DNA of 10,574 nt from an uncultured Eubacteriales bacterium (GTDB lineage Bacteria > Bacillota > Clostridia > Christensenellales > CAG-138). Shown piece by piece: positions 1-6,407 of this stretch (positions are counted from its first letter, which is position 1; each line of letters begins with the position of its first letter). The translations under genes were made by a program, and so were the position numbers. Below the pieces are notes generated by a model. That model made no database searches. It was given only the letters and a program-made list of their open reading frames with translations, and was not told the DNA's origin. The stretch lies in the NCBI GenBank assembly GCA_900549955.1, contig URQH01000034.1, positions 1-10,574 of the forward strand. The letters run 5' to 3'.

Positions 1-66
1 CGGCGCGTGGCCGCGGGGCGGGGGATCCGGGGCGGGCTTGGGCGCGGCCGGCAAAAGCGCCGCGCG

Positions 67-137
67 CAGCCGATCGGGGCGACGGGCGCGATGCGCCGCG
101 CTCAGCCGATCGGGGAGATGGACGCGATGCGCCGCGC
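67..137. repeat. 36-bp-period direct repeat, two copies, spanning the stop codon of the NlpC/P60 gene
   Basis: Bases 67-101 and 103-137 match with an offset of 36 and only three mismatches (at 80/116, 83/119 and 86/122). Read on the minus strand, the right-hand copy encodes the last residues of the NlpC/P60 lipoprotein (ARRIASISPIG). The left-hand copy, lying after the stop, would encode ARRIAPVAPIG in the same frame. The TGA stop at 104-102 corresponds to TGC in the other copy. The frame stays open from there to the window edge. This looks like a small tandem duplication of 12 codons; whether the stop arose before or after it cannot be told from here. Confidence 0.85.
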
Positions 138-1865
138 GCACGCGTAGAGTTCCTTTAGCTCCGGCCGGAACCCGGCCACGAGCGTGCCGCGGTATTCGTC
201 CGACACGGTCGTGGAGTGGATCACGTTCCCGTCGCCGAGGTAGAGCATCACGTGCCCCATGCGCGTGCCCTGCTCGTTGTACAGGAACACGAGGTCGCCG
301 CGTTCCAGCCGCTCGATGTCCTCCAGCACGCGCAGCCGTTCGTTCAGCTTTTCGGTCTCGATCACGGTGTCAAACCGGTAGAGCTTCTGGATGTTGGACA
401 GGCCGGAGGCCGTGGTTTCCTGCATCTCGGTGCCGTCGTCGCGCCGCTCGCGGCGCACGTCCAGCGTGCGCAGCGTCCAGCAGATGATGCCGGAGCAGTC
501 GTAGCTCTCGTCGCCGGTGCGCACGATGTTGTCGTAGGGCGTGCCGAGCCGGTCGTAGATGGCGGAGATCATGCACTCGATCAGGTGCGCCTTTGCGTCG
601 GTCACGGCGGGGTAGATGCGCCGTGCGCTGTCGAAACAGGCCATGAGCGGCGATTCGCTGAGCGATTCCACGACCGTTACGACGCCGTCCTGCACGGTCA
701 GCATCCGGTCGCCGCCGAGCGCCACGCCGCACGCCGTCACATAGCCGGAGTCCGGCCCGCGCAGCACGACCTCATAGGGCTGCACGATGGCCGTGTCCGT
801 CTCCGCATATTCGGCAAAGAACAGCAGGTCGCCGCGCTGCACGTCGGCATAGTCGGCCACGTGCGCCCACTCCGTCTCCTGCCCGGCGCACTGCACCAGG
901 TTGCCCGCGCTGTTCCATAGCTTGAACAGCAGCGAGTTGTACACCTCGTCCTGGTACAGCCCCTGCGGGTAGAGCAGCGCGTCGCCGAGCGGCTTTTCAA
1001 AGTGGCGGTAGTAGCCGGGCGAGAAATACAGCCCGGCGCGGGTCAGCGCGTCGAGCAGCAGCGCCTCCGTCGACTCGGCCGCTTCGCCCGCGCGCGCCTC
1101 CAGCGCGTCCGCAAACGCCGCGGCGGAGAAGGTCTCCGCAGAGTCAGCAAGCGTGCCGGCAGCCAGGTATTGTTCCATCTCCGCCTGCGTCACCATGCGC
1201 AGCTGCGCCGGGTCGACATAGCCGTACACGCCGTCCTGCGTGACGACGAAGTAAAAACCGCGATAGCTGCCCAGCACGCGCACGGCGGCATAGTCCTCGC
1301 GCGCGAGGACGCGGCTGCCGGCCTTGGTCGCGCGGTAGACCGGGCAGCCGGGCCGCTGGATCAGCGCAAAGCCGGACACGCCCTCTTCCTGGAGCTCGGA
1401 CTCGCGCGTGCCGTCCACCGGCATGTAGCCCTCGCGGCCGTCAAAGGCCGTGCGCACGTAGTAAAAGCGCGTGCCGTCGGGCGCGGAAGTCTCGCTTAGC
1501 ACGATCACCTCGCTGCGCGTCGTTTCGGTGGTCGTGTTGCGCGCGTTTTCCCACGGCGCGTCGAGGCTGGGCGACTCGTACAGGCGGATCTGGTTCGTGC
1601 GGGAGCGGCGCAGTTCCAGCGTCTCGTGCGAGAGCAGCAGCGCGTCGGCCTCCGCGTCGCCCAGATAGCGCGTGGGGCGCGGCGAAGGGGTTGGCTCCGG
1701 CGTGGGTGAGGGCGAGAGCGAGGGCGCAGGCGTGGCCGTGGGCGCTGCCGTGGGTTCCGGCGCGCTCACGGGCAGGGCATTGTTCTGGCAGCCGGCCAGG
1801 CCGGCGGCGCAAAAGAGTGCAAGCAGCAGCAGCGCCTGCAGCAGGTGTCTGTATCTGGTTTGCAT
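102..1865 (-). CDS. NlpC/P60 cell-wall peptidase lipoprotein with SH3-like regions (587 aa)
   Basis: Likely a surface-anchored peptidoglycan endopeptidase. Residues 1-26 form a lipoprotein signal with lipobox LAGC (Cys26). A Pro/Ser/Thr-rich tether follows to about residue 65. Residues about 90-155 and 168-222 look like two bacterial SH3 regions (YESP...GYMPV, CPVYRAT...YGYVDP). Residues about 268-400 resemble a decayed NlpC/P60 fold. The C-terminal domain, from about 425, is intact: catalytic Cys457 in SYDCSGIICW, His538 in MGHVMLYLGDGNVIHS, and His550 as the probable third polar residue. The ATG at 1865 is chosen because the signal peptide begins there and it lies about 40 bases after the promoter at 1913-1942. 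The in-frame ATG at 1904 would leave almost no leader. The family commonly cleaves D-Glu-to-diamino-acid or nearby stem-peptide bonds; the exact bond cannot be read from sequence. Confidence 0.88.
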   Translation of the reverse strand: MQTRYRHLLQALLLLALFCAAGLAGCQNNALPVSAPEPTAAPTATPAPSLSPSPTPEPTPSPRPTRYLGDAEADALLLSHETLELRRSRTNQIRLYESPSLDAPWENARNTTTETTRSEVIVLSETSAPDGTRFYYVRTAFDGREGYMPVDGTRESELQEEGVSGFALIQRPGCPVYRATKAGSRVLAREDYAAVRVLGSYRGFYFVVTQDGVYGYVDPAQLRMVTQAEMEQYLAAGTLADSAETFSAAAFADALEARAGEAAESTEALLLDALTRAGLYFSPGYYRHFEKPLGDALLYPQGLYQDEVYNSLLFKLWNSAGNLVQCAGQETEWAHVADYADVQRGDLLFFAEYAETDTAIVQPYEVVLRGPDSGYVTACGVALGGDRMLTVQDGVVTVVESLSESPLMACFDSARRIYPAVTDAKAHLIECMISAIYDRLGTPYDNIVRTGDESYDCSGIICWTLRTLDVRRERRDDGTEMQETTASGLSNIQKLYRFDTVIETEKLNERLRVLEDIERLERGDLVFLYNEQGTRMGHVMLYLGDGNVIHSTTVSDEYRGTLVAGFRPELKELYACARRIASISPIG

Positions 1866-1912
1866 CCCCGTTTCCGTCTCCCATCGCCAATCAAAAATTG
1901 TCATCTTTTGAC

Positions 1913-1942
1913 ATGATACTGTCTCTGGCGGCGGGCTGTCAA
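1913..1942 (-). promoter_or_regulatory. Sigma-A-type promoter of the NlpC/P60 lipoprotein gene
   Basis: On the minus strand a perfect TTGACA (1942-1937) is followed after 18 bases by TATCAT (1918-1913). Transcription would start near 1906, giving a leader of about 40 bases before the ATG at 1865. It lies in the short gap after the ABC-2 permease stop (1957), so the peptidase gene can be transcribed independently of the upstream operon. Confidence 0.7.
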
Positions 1943-1956
1943 GGGCGGGTTGCAGG

Positions 1957-2565
1957 TTAAAATTCGCGGCGGCGGTAGATGCGCACCGAGAGCGCCCACG
2001 AGAGCGGGAACAGCAGCAGCACGGCGGCTGCGGCCGCCAGCAGCAGGGCGGGCCCGGCGCTGAGCAGGCCGGCCAGCGCGTCCTGCCACAGCAGCACCGC
2101 CGCGCAGAACGCGCCGACAAACAGGAACATCAGCAGCCGCGCCTTCTCCGTGCCGAAGCGGAACAGCAGCGGCAGCAGCACGCACCCCGTCAGCAGCGCG
2201 AGCAGCGCGATCGGCGCGAGTGCGGCCGGACGCAGTGCGTCCGCGACGCCGCAGGCCATGCCCACGAGCTGTGCGAGCAGCAACAGGGCGATGCCCAGCA
2301 GCAGGACCAGCCCCATCTCGAGATAGCGGACGGCGACGATCGCACGCCGCGGCACCGGCAGCGTACAGCAAAAGGGCAAAAACCGGCTCCGCTCGTCGTA
2401 GGCGTGCAGCGTGACCGGCAGCAGCACCCCCATCAGCAGCGGATAATAGGCAAACGCCAGGTTGTCCGCAAACACGGAGACGGCCGCGAACACGACGCTG
2501 ATGAACAGCAGCATGCGGCAGTAGCGCTTTGCCTGGTACCAGTCCTTGAGCAGCAATCCCTTCAT
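1957..2565 (-). CDS. ABC-2 type transporter permease (202 aa)
   Basis: Membrane subunit of an ABC exporter. The start MKGLLLKDWYQAKR is typical of small ABC-2 permeases of the ABC2_membrane_5 type: a short cytoplasmic amphipathic segment followed by about six hydrophobic spans (roughly residues 18-34, 38-55, 80-108, 117-133, 141-158 and 168-190) and a basic tail ending RRREF. The ATG at 2565 lies one base after the TGA of the ATPase gene (2569-2567), so translation is probably coupled and the two proteins made in equal amounts. The frame remains open upstream into the ATPase gene, but that part is low-complexity and overlaps a clear coding frame, so the short start is preferred. The substrate is unknown; systems with a YtrA-type regulator often respond to cell-wall-active or membrane-active compounds. 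Confidence 0.85.
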   Translation of the reverse strand: MKGLLLKDWYQAKRYCRMLLFISVVFAAVSVFADNLAFAYYPLLMGVLLPVTLHAYDERSRFLPFCCTLPVPRRAIVAVRYLEMGLVLLLGIALLLLAQLVGMACGVADALRPAALAPIALLALLTGCVLLPLLFRFGTEKARLLMFLFVGAFCAAVLLWQDALAGLLSAGPALLLAAAAAVLLLFPLSWALSVRIYRRREF

Positions 2566-2566
2566 G

Positions 2567-3433
2567 TCAGCCCGCCTCCCTTGCCAGATAGAGGAACAGT
2601 TCCTCGAGGTTGACCGCGCCCGCCTGCGTGCCGGCGGGCAGCAGCGCGCGCTCCACGAGCAGCTCCGTGCCGTAGGGCGTGTCGCGCCGGCCGCGGATGG
2701 CGGCGGGGGCGATGGCGCCGAGCGCCTGCGCGTCGCCGCGCACCACGCCAAAGCGCTCCGCCAGGCGGTCCTTTTCGTCGCACAGCAGCAGCTTGCCCCG
2801 GTGCAGCAGCGCGATGTAGTCGCACGCCTTTTCGAGGTCGCTCACGATGTGCGAGGAGAGCAGCACCGCGTGGCGCTCGTCGCGCGTGAATTCCATGAGC
2901 AGCGTCAGGATGTCGTCCCGCACGAGCGGGTCGAGTCCGCTCGTCGCCTCGTCCAGCAGCAGCAGCTTTGCCCCGTGCGAGAGCGCCACGGCGAGGCCGA
3001 GCTTCATGCGCGTCCCGCGCGAGAGCGCCGAAAACGGCTTGCCGGCCGGTACGTGCAGCCGGTCGAGCAGCCGTGCAAACGCCGCATCGTCCCACGCCGG
3101 ATAGACGTGCCGGAACATGCGCCCCAGCTGTGCGGCGCTCATGCAGTCCGGCAGGCCCGGCTCGTCGAGTGCGGCGCCGATCTCCGCCTTCCAGGCGGCT
3201 TCACGGGCGGGCGCGCCGTCCGCGCCGGCGACGCGCCGATTGAGCGCATGGGCTTCGCCCGCGTCCGGCCGCAGCAGGCCGAGCAGCAGCTTGATCGTCG
3301 TGGTCTTACCGGCCCCGTTTTCCCCGATCAGGCCGAGGATACAGCCTTCCGGCAGGGCGAGGTCGATCGGGCCGAGCGTAAAGCCGTCAAACGAGCGGGT
3401 CAGCCCCCGCAGTTCCAGTGCGTTTTTCTCCAT
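2567..3433 (-). CDS. ABC transporter ATP-binding protein (288 aa)
   Basis: Cytoplasmic ATPase that drives the adjacent ABC-2 permease. Seen: Walker A GENGAGKTT (about 37-45), a slightly unusual signature LSRGTRMK (137-144) in place of LSGGQ, Walker B KLLLLDEATSGLD (156-168) and the switch His195 in SSH. At the Q-loop position the sequence reads ALDEPGL, with Asp or Glu rather than Gln. The C-terminal stretch of about 70 residues is an accessory region ending NLEELFLYLAREAG, common in exporter ATPases of this type. ATG 3433 (MEKNALEL) begins directly at the ABC fold. An alternative in-frame ATG at 3487 adds 18 residues but has no obvious ribosome site. The best AGGAGG-like site (3469-3478) lies about 35 bases upstream of 3433, separated by a hairpin. 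Second gene of the gntR operon. Confidence 0.88.
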   Translation of the reverse strand: MEKNALELRGLTRSFDGFTLGPIDLALPEGCILGLIGENGAGKTTTIKLLLGLLRPDAGEAHALNRRVAGADGAPAREAAWKAEIGAALDEPGLPDCMSAAQLGRMFRHVYPAWDDAAFARLLDRLHVPAGKPFSALSRGTRMKLGLAVALSHGAKLLLLDEATSGLDPLVRDDILTLLMEFTRDERHAVLLSSHIVSDLEKACDYIALLHRGKLLLCDEKDRLAERFGVVRGDAQALGAIAPAAIRGRRDTPYGTELLVERALLPAGTQAGAVNLEELFLYLAREAG

Positions 3434-3557
3434 GGTTCTCTTTTGCCGCGCCCGCCAAGGCGCGGGCGCCTCCTTTCTGTTCTGCATGTCTGCTGCGGCG
3501 GCGTTTGGGGCGGGGAGGACGAGATCTGCCGCGCCATAGGCGCCCTGTCCGGCCGGC
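3434..3557 (-). other. Intercistronic gap between gntR and the ABC ATPase gene
   Basis: There are 124 GC-rich bases between the gntR stop and the ATPase start. The gap contains a short perfect inverted repeat (3531-3543, 5-bp arms with a 3-base loop) just after the gntR stop and the hairpin at 3448-3469. Neither is followed by a T-tract on the minus strand, and no second promoter is evident. The simplest reading is one transcript from the gntR promoter. Confidence 0.4.
3447..3478 (-). promoter_or_regulatory. Ribosome binding site followed by a GC-rich hairpin, upstream of the ABC ATPase start
   Basis: On the minus strand AGAAAGGAGG (3478-3469) runs straight into a perfect 8-bp stem, GCGCCCGC (3469-3462) pairing with GCGGGCGC (3455-3448), with a 6-base loop. 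The ATG at 3433 follows 14 bases later, preceded only by a weak AAGAGAA. Folding would bring the strong site nearer the start codon or partly mask it. The hairpin is seen directly; any role in translation is inference. Confidence 0.5.
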
Positions 3558-3935
3558 TCAGACCGTGTCCTGCCAAAACAGCGTGAGCATCTCGCAGAGC
3601 TCCTCGCGTTTCACGTCCGCGCTTGCGGCGAGCCGGACGGCGGCGAGCAGATGTTCCTCCATCTGCCTGAGCAGCTGTTCGCGCCTGAGCTGGGCGCTCT
3701 GCCGCGCGACGAAGCAGCCGACGCCGGGCACCGTGTAGATCAAGCCCTCGCGCTCCAGCTCCTCATAGGCGCGCTTGGTCGTGATGACGCTGATGCGCAG
3801 GTCGCGCGCCAGGTTACGGATGGAGGGCAGCGGCTGCTCGGCGGCGAGCGCGCCGCTCAGGATCGCGTCGCGGATCTGCCGGCAGATCTGGTCGTAGATG
3901 GGGGCGCCGCTGTGTGGATCGATCAGGATGGTCAT
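3558..3935 (-). CDS. GntR-family transcriptional regulator, YtrA type (125 aa)
   Basis: A DNA-binding repressor probably controlling its own operon. Residues about 8-76 form the GntR winged helix-turn-helix: PIYDQICRQIRDAILSGAL, then LPSIRNLARDLRISVITTKRAYEELEREGLIYTVPGVGCFV, the classic family pattern. Only about 48 residues follow, too few for a FadR, HutC or MocR effector domain. This short helical tail marks the YtrA subfamily, whose genes usually sit directly upstream of ABC transporters, as here. The ATG at 3935 has an AAAGAGGAG site 7 bases upstream and lies about 65 bases from the predicted transcript start. The longer in-frame extension upstream crosses the promoter and is rejected. 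The inducing signal is unknown; YtrA in Bacillus subtilis responds to certain cell-wall antibiotics, which is only a family-level hint. Confidence 0.92.
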   Translation of the reverse strand: MTILIDPHSGAPIYDQICRQIRDAILSGALAAEQPLPSIRNLARDLRISVITTKRAYEELEREGLIYTVPGVGCFVARQSAQLRREQLLRQMEEHLLAAVRLAASADVKREELCEMLTLFWQDTV

Positions 3936-3995
3936 GCCGCTCTCCTCTTTCGGACGTTTGGCCCGAAGCCGTCCAGCCTTTTTTGGCGGGACGCG

Positions 3996-4011
3996 ACTGT
4001 ATATATACAGT
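3996..4011. promoter_or_regulatory. Perfect 16-bp palindrome, probable GntR operator
   Basis: ACTGTATATATACAGT reads the same on both strands. It overlaps the -10 box and predicted transcription start of the gntR promoter. An overlapping interrupted repeat (GTATA, 5 bases, TATAC) runs on to 4015. A symmetric AT-rich site in this place is what a dimeric GntR autorepressor would need. Binding is inferred from position and symmetry. Confidence 0.7.
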
Positions 4012-4036
4012 ATACACAGTAGCGCCGGATTGTCAA
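4009..4036 (-). promoter_or_regulatory. Promoter of the gntR-ABC operon
   Basis: On the minus strand a perfect TTGACA (4036-4031) is followed after 16 bases by TATACT (4014-4009). Transcription would start near 4002, inside the palindrome at 3996-4011. Its -35 box shares bases with the -35 box of the oppositely directed HAD gene promoter. Confidence 0.75.
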
Positions 4037-4058
4037 TGGGCAATTTCTCCTGTATAAT
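4030..4058 (+). promoter_or_regulatory. Promoter of the HAD phosphatase gene
   Basis: TTGTCA (4030-4035), a 17-base spacer, then a perfect TATAAT (4053-4058). Transcription would begin near 4065, leaving about 20 bases before the ATG at 4086. The -35 box overlaps that of the gntR promoter, so RNA polymerase probably cannot occupy both at once. Confidence 0.75.
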
Positions 4059-4085
4059 GAAACGCGGCGGGGGAGGGCCTTGTAC

Positions 4086-4766
4086 ATGGCAGAGACGGGA
4101 GAATTGAGAAGTAAGACGGTCCTGTTCGACCTGGACGGGACGCTGACCGATTCGGCGCCGGGCATCACGGCGGCGGCGGCCTACGCGCTGTCGCACTACG
4201 GCATCGACGTGCCGGACCGGCGCGCGCTGCTGCGGTTCGTGGGGCCGCCGCTGCGCGATTCGTTCATGGAGTTTTACGGGTTTTCCGCTGAACAGGCGGA
4301 CGAGGCGGTGACGCGGTACTACCGCGCCTACTACCGCGAGCGCGGGCTGTTCGAGTGCAGCGTGTACGACGGCGTGCCGGAGATGCTGGAGGCGCTGCGC
4401 GCGCTGGGCGCGCGGCTGCTGCTGGCCACGTCCAAACCGGAGGTGTTCGCGCGGGTGGTTCTGGAGCGCTTTGGGTTGCTGCCCCTCTTTTCCGGCGTGA
4501 CCGGAAGCAATCTGGACGGGACGCGCGAGAGCAAGGCGGAGGTCGTGGCCTGTGCGCTCGCGGGCGCGGGCGTTTCGGACCCGGCGGCGGCCGTCATGGT
4601 CGGCGACCGGCGGTTCGACGTGGCGGGCGCGCGCGCCGCGGGGGTGGACACGATCGGCGTGCTGTATGGCTATGGCTCGGCGGAGGAGCTGACCGCGGCG
4701 GGCGCCGTGGCGCTGGCCGGGACGCCGGCACAGGTCGTGGAGGCGGTGCGCCGGCTGCGGGCGTGA
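4086..4766 (+). CDS. HAD-superfamily phosphatase, phosphoglycolate phosphatase-like (226 aa)
   Basis: Cytoplasmic Mg-dependent phosphatase of the HAD-IA group. All four motifs are present: FDLDGTLTDS (nucleophile Asp15, acid Asp17), LLATSKPE (motif II, Thr115/Ser116), Lys150 in ESKAEVV (motif III) and MVGDRRFDVAGA (motif IV, Asp174 and Asp178). The insert between motifs I and II is a helical cap (about 22-95) with FVGPPLRDSF, common in proteins annotated as phosphoglycolate phosphatase, pyrophosphatase PpaX or 5'-nucleotidase. The substrate cannot be fixed from sequence. ATG 4086 is chosen because GGAGGG (4072-4077) lies 8 bases upstream. The in-frame TTG at 4080 is only 2 bases from that site. 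The gene stands alone, between the shared promoter region and the terminator at 4814-4849. Confidence 0.9.
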   Translation: MAETGELRSKTVLFDLDGTLTDSAPGITAAAAYALSHYGIDVPDRRALLRFVGPPLRDSFMEFYGFSAEQADEAVTRYYRAYYRERGLFECSVYDGVPEMLEALRALGARLLLATSKPEVFARVVLERFGLLPLFSGVTGSNLDGTRESKAEVVACALAGAGVSDPAAAVMVGDRRFDVAGARAAGVDTIGVLYGYGSAEELTAAGAVALAGTPAQVVEAVRRLRA

Positions 4767-4813
4767 ACCGGGATGCCGGCGCGGCGCGGGCGCCGGACGG
4801 GAACGCCGGGACG

Positions 4814-4849
4814 AAAACAGCGGCGGGGCCATGGCCCCGCCGCTGTTTT
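4814..4849. terminator. Bidirectional intrinsic terminator between the HAD gene and metQ
   Basis: A perfect 36-base palindrome with arms of AAAACAGCGGCGGGGCC and its complement around a central AT. It gives a GC-rich stem flanked by an A-run on one side and a T-run on the other, in either direction. It lies 48 bases past the HAD stop and 23 bases past the metQ stop, so one element can end both convergent transcripts. The T-run is only four bases. Confidence 0.88.
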
Positions 4850-4872
4850 GCCGGCAGAAGGCGGCGCGCCGC

Positions 4873-5673
4873 TTAGAACACGGGCAGCACCGCGCCGGAG
4901 TACGTGTTGGTGATGAAGTCGCGCACCTCGTCGCTCTGCAGCGCGGCGACGAGCTTCTGGATGCGCTCGTCGTTCTCGTTGCCCTCCTTGACGGCGACGA
5001 TGTTCGCATAGGTCTGCGCGGCGTCGCTGTTCGGGTCCTCGGTCACGAGCGCGTCGGTGGAGGCGTTCAGGCCGGCCTGCAGCGCGTAGTTGCCGTTGAT
5101 GACGGCGAGGTCGACGTCGGGCAGCGAGATGGTCAGCTGTGCGGCCTCCATCTCGACGATGTTCAGGTTCTTCGGGTTCTCCGCGATGTCGAGCACGGTG
5201 GCGTCAAAGCCGGCGTCCTCCTTGAGCGTGATGAGGCCATGCGCCTCGAGCAGCATCAGCGCGCGCGCCTCGTTGGTGCCGTCGTTCGGGACGGAGATCG
5301 TCGCGCCGTCGGCCAGCGCGTCGATGGACGCGGTCTTGCCGGCGTAGATGCCGAACGGCTCATAGTGGATGGCCGCGACGGAGGCCAGGTGCGTGCCATG
5401 GTCGACGTTGAACTGGTCCATGTACGGCTTGTGCTGGAAGTAGTTGGCGTCCAGGTCGCCGCTCTCGAGGCTCGTGTTCGGGATCACGTAGTCGGCAAAC
5501 TCGACGATCTCGAGCTCGATGCCCTCTTCGGCCAGGATGCCCTTGGCCACTTCGAGGATCTCGGCGTGCGGCGTGGCGCTGGCGCCGACCTTGAGCGTCT
5601 GGGTCTTTTCCCCGCAGCCGGCAAAGACCGGCACGAGCGCGAGACAGAGCGCGATGGCGATGAGTTTCTTCAT
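4873..5673 (-). CDS. metQ: Methionine-type ABC transporter substrate-binding lipoprotein, NlpA/MetQ family (266 aa)
   Basis: Extracellular, membrane-tethered binding protein that delivers substrate to MetI/MetN. The signal peptide MKKLIAIALCLALVPVFAGC carries lipobox FAGC (Cys20). The mature protein from about residue 28 matches the NlpA fold: LKVGASATPHAEILE, ADYVIPNTSLESGDLDANYFQHKPYM, and VPNDGTNEARALMLLEAHGLI, all hallmark stretches of MetQ. The length is normal for the family. ATG 5673 has a strong AAGGAGG (5689-5683) 9 bases upstream. Last gene of metN-metI-metQ, with a 69-base gap after metI containing no terminator. Regulated with the operon by the T-box leader. Ligand specificity within the family (L-Met, D-Met, Met dipeptides or other amino acids) is not certain from sequence. 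Confidence 0.93.
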   Translation of the reverse strand: MKKLIAIALCLALVPVFAGCGEKTQTLKVGASATPHAEILEVAKGILAEEGIELEIVEFADYVIPNTSLESGDLDANYFQHKPYMDQFNVDHGTHLASVAAIHYEPFGIYAGKTASIDALADGATISVPNDGTNEARALMLLEAHGLITLKEDAGFDATVLDIAENPKNLNIVEMEAAQLTISLPDVDLAVINGNYALQAGLNASTDALVTEDPNSDAAQTYANIVAVKEGNENDERIQKLVAALQSDEVRDFITNTYSGAVLPVF

Positions 5674-5742
5674 GGTTGGTTTCCTCCTTGTGTCTTTTCA
5701 AAGTGTAGTGGCGTTTTGGGGATCGTGGCCGCGCCGCCGCGC

Positions 5743-6405
5743 TCAGCGGATGCGTTTGTCCACGCGGCGCATGACGCGCTCGCCGACGAACTGGAACAGC
5801 TGCACGACCAGGATCAGGATCACGACCATGACGAGCATCACGTCCGTCTCGCCACGGTAGTAGCCGTAGTTGATGGCGATGGCGCCGAGGCCGCCGCCGC
5901 CGCAGATGCCGGCCATGGCCGAGTAGCCGAGCAGCGTGGTGGTGGCGATGGCAGCGCCGTTGATCAGCGACGGCAGCGCCTCCGGCAGCAGCACGCGCCA
6001 GACCACCTGCAGCGGGGACGCGCCCATCGACAGGGACGCTTCGATCACGCCCCGGTCCACCTCCTTAAGCGAGCCTTCGACCATGCGCGCGATGAACGGC
6101 GCGGCGGCGATGGTCAGCGGCACGATCGTGGCCGTCGGGCCGATGGTGGTGCCGGTGATGAACCGCGTCACGGGGATGACCGTGAACAGCAGGATCAGGA
6201 ACGGCACCGAGCGCAGCGCGTTGACGACCGTGCCCAGCACGCGGTTGACCGGCGCGTTCGGGCGGATGCCGTCCGCGTCGGTGAGCACGAGGATCACGCC
6301 GAGCGGCAGCCCGAGCACGTAGGAGAGCGCCGCCGACAGGAGCGTCATGTACAGCGTCTCCAGCAGGCCCTCGCCCATCAGGGCGATCATTTCGAGCGTA
6401 AACAT
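5743..6405 (-). CDS. metI: Methionine-type ABC transporter permease MetI (220 aa)
   Basis: Membrane channel subunit of the importer. About five hydrophobic spans are visible (roughly 13-42, 58-82, 88-108, 148-172 and 186-207). The cytoplasmic EAA coupling motif is clear at about 122-136 (EASLSMGASPLQVVW), as is the family landmark NALRSVPFLILLF (62-74). The length is typical. ATG 6405 lies two bases after the metN TGA (6410-6408), and its GGAGG site lies inside the last codons of metN, so translation is likely coupled. The frame is open much farther upstream, but that part overlaps metN in another frame and is not coding. Confidence 0.93.
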   Translation of the reverse strand: MFTLEMIALMGEGLLETLYMTLLSAALSYVLGLPLGVILVLTDADGIRPNAPVNRVLGTVVNALRSVPFLILLFTVIPVTRFITGTTIGPTATIVPLTIAAAPFIARMVEGSLKEVDRGVIEASLSMGASPLQVVWRVLLPEALPSLINGAAIATTTLLGYSAMAGICGGGGLGAIAINYGYYRGETDVMLVMVVILILVVQLFQFVGERVMRRVDKRIR

Positions 6406-6407
6406 GG

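Noticed and set aside
1866..2120. N-terminal extension of the NlpC/P60 lipoprotein
   Set aside because: It would cross the promoter at 1913-1942 and the end of the permease gene, and would bury the lipoprotein signal peptide inside the protein.
2546..3586. Plus-strand open frame of 346 codons
   Set aside because: Antisense to the ABC ATPase, which has all ABC motifs; the translation is Arg/Gln/Ala-rich with no domain.
3936..5009. Long N-terminal extension of GntR
   Set aside because: It crosses the operator, both promoters and the HAD gene antisense; the GntR fold begins right after the ATG at 3935.
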